This document shows positions 63,236 to 64,000 of a stretch of 64,000 nt of DNA, piece by piece; the first letter of the stretch is position 1, and each line of letters starts with the position of its first letter. Origin of the DNA: Verrucomicrobiota bacterium. Its GTDB lineage: Bacteria; Verrucomicrobiota; Verrucomicrobiia; Opitutales; Opitutaceae. The stretch spans positions 101,632 through 165,631 of the forward strand of contig JACTNC010000045.1 of the NCBI GenBank assembly GCA_014584295.1, in the 5' to 3' direction. A model generated the notes under the pieces. That model saw only the letters and a list, made by a program, of their open reading frames with translations, ran no database searches and was not told where the DNA came from. Position numbers and translations under genes: made by a program.

Positions 63236-63478
63236 TCAGCGACTCCCGACGGGCGTAAAGAGGATCACCCAGACTCCAGGTTCCGCCTCGCGCGTTTCGT
63301 GGGAAAAGCCCCTGGCTCCCAGAAAATCGTACAGGGGCACCGGCTCGAACGGTGCGGTCAACTCGAGCGACTGACCCGGCTCAAGGCGCGCAAGTGCGTC
63401 GAGGATCGCCGACATCGGCGGCTGTCGCCGGGCGCAGATCGGGCGAACATCGAGCGGAAGCGGTTTTTGGGACTGCAT
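63236..63478 (-). CDS. DUF2249 domain protein
   Basis: An 80-aa protein of the DUF2249 family. LPLDVRPICARRQPPMSAILDALARLEPGQSLELTAPFEPVPLY is the characteristic opening with PFEPxPLY. These small proteins are often found near denitrification, NO or cytochrome genes, and a redox or NO link is only suggested by that. The ATG at 63478 is chosen. It is divergent from a Crp/Fnr-type gene, with an FNR-like box in between. Confidence 0.85.
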   Translation of the reverse strand: MQSQKPLPLDVRPICARRQPPMSAILDALARLEPGQSLELTAPFEPVPLYDFLGARGFSHETREAEPGVWVILFTPVGSR

Positions 63479-63512
63479 TGACCCAGAATAGCTGTTCGAC
63501 AGGCTTATCACC

Positions 63513-63526
63513 TTGATTCATCTCAA
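63513..63526. promoter_or_regulatory. FNR/DNR-like box
   Basis: TTGATTCATCTCAA matches the FNR-type consensus TTGAT-N4-ATCAA at nine of ten fixed positions. It lies between the DUF2249 gene (35 bp from its start) and the Crp/Fnr-type gene (24 bp from its start), so it could control either or both. Confidence 0.6.
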
Positions 63527-63549
63527 GAAAAGCACCGAAGCTCTCCGGT

Positions 63550-64000
63550 ATGGCCGTGCCAACTTCTGATCTTCAAGGACTGCGCACCGCAGCCATCATC
63601 GCGACTCTTCGCAAGAGCCGAATGTTTGCGGTCCTGACGCAGGAAGACATCGCCACCATCGCAGCCGGCTGCACGCTGCGTTCCCTTGAAAAGGACGAAT
63701 TGCTCTTTCGCCAAGGTGACAAGTCCGAAGGATTCTACGTCGTTCAAACCGGCCGCATCTGTGTCTACCGACTCACGCCGGACGGCAAGGAGCAGATAAT
63801 TTGCGTGTTTCAGCCGTCCGAGAGCTTTGCTGAGGTCACGCTTGCCACATTGGAGGCCTACCCCGCAAACGCGGTCGCTCTGGAGACCTCCCAGGTTGTT
63901 TTGGTACGTCGTGCACACTTCCGCGAACTCGTTTGCCGAAAGCCCGAACTCGCCCTGCACATGCTGGCGTCCATGAGCCTGCACCTGAAACATCTCGTTC
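63550..64000 (+). CDS. Crp/Fnr-family regulator, 3' end cut by window edge
   Basis: The first 150 codons are present. FRQGDKSEGFYVVQTGRICVYRLTPDGKEQIICVFQPSESFAEVTL is the cyclic-nucleotide-binding-type beta-barrel of Crp/Fnr proteins, followed by the start of the long dimer helix (PELALHMLASMSLHLKHL). No Fnr-type cysteine cluster is visible at the N-terminus, so it is more like the Dnr/NnrR or Crp groups. The helix-turn-helix is beyond the window. It is divergent from the DUF2249 gene with an FNR-like box between. Confidence 0.9.
   Translation, partial: MAVPTSDLQGLRTAAIIATLRKSRMFAVLTQEDIATIAAGCTLRSLEKDELLFRQGDKSEGFYVVQTGRICVYRLTPDGKEQIICVFQPSESFAEVTLATLEAYPANAVALETSQVVLVRRAHFRELVCRKPELALHMLASMSLHLKHLV

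Overview
The window looks like a chromosomal segment of a Verrucomicrobiota bacterium, probably from the Opitutaceae. This is inferred from the GC-rich coding bias, two large TonB-dependent receptors next to LacI regulators with a non-standard hinge (YSPDPYMARLM, YRQDPMLSALM), a Tat-exported Gfo/Idh/MocA oxidoreductase, many secreted hydrolases, and dispersed intergenic repeats. I saw no rRNA, tRNA or CRISPR array.

Layout. 1-4.5 kb: a partial Tat-exported oxidoreductase, a MetE-like methyltransferase, a Phd/PemK-like toxin-antitoxin pair, and relics of a HicA-like toxin and of a serine acetyltransferase. 4.5-15.5 kb: housekeeping genes pyrD, an acidic-tail protein, hemB, cysS, an unusual thrS, glnB, aspS and an ATP-grasp-like protein. 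15.7-17.3 kb: a serine beta-lactamase-like protein.

17.7-27.7 kb is a defence island: VapBC-like genes, hsdR, a four-helix-bundle gene, an hsdS carrying an internal GIY-YIG domain and two 21-bp palindromic insertions, a REP-associated IS200-type transposase with REP arrays, hsdM, and a ParE/RelE-like pair between two 85-bp direct repeats. This is the most unusual part of the window.

28.0-40.8 kb is a sugar-acid utilisation locus. On the minus strand a TonB receptor, a secreted beta-propeller protein, a YhcH-type protein and an HpcH/HpaI aldolase run in one direction. On the plus strand lie a LacI regulator, a D-2-hydroxyacid dehydrogenase, an MFS transporter, dgoD and dgoK. Further minus-strand genes encode a hexulose-phosphate synthase-like enzyme and another secreted protein. 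Three copies of a near-palindrome (GTGTTATSATARCAC) sit at the LacI/TonB divergent promoter, just before the dehydrogenase operon, and upstream of the last secreted protein, which suggests a local LacI regulon for galactonate or a related aldonate.

41-57.6 kb: engB, an atypical NRAMP-like transporter, a second LacI gene broken by a 64-bp tandem duplication next to a second TonB receptor, a GreA/GreB-like factor, two large secreted esterase-like proteins, and an AraC/SDR/NTF2-like/membrane-protein cluster, with repeat-rich intergenic DNA between them. 57.6-64 kb: an ABC binding protein with a damaged ATPase gene and no permease, hpt, uvrB, and a DUF2249 gene divergent from a Crp/Fnr-type regulator with an FNR-like box between them.

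Gene starts were chosen by family alignment from memory and reading frame. Shine-Dalgarno sites are weak or absent at many starts, so several are uncertain by a few codons.
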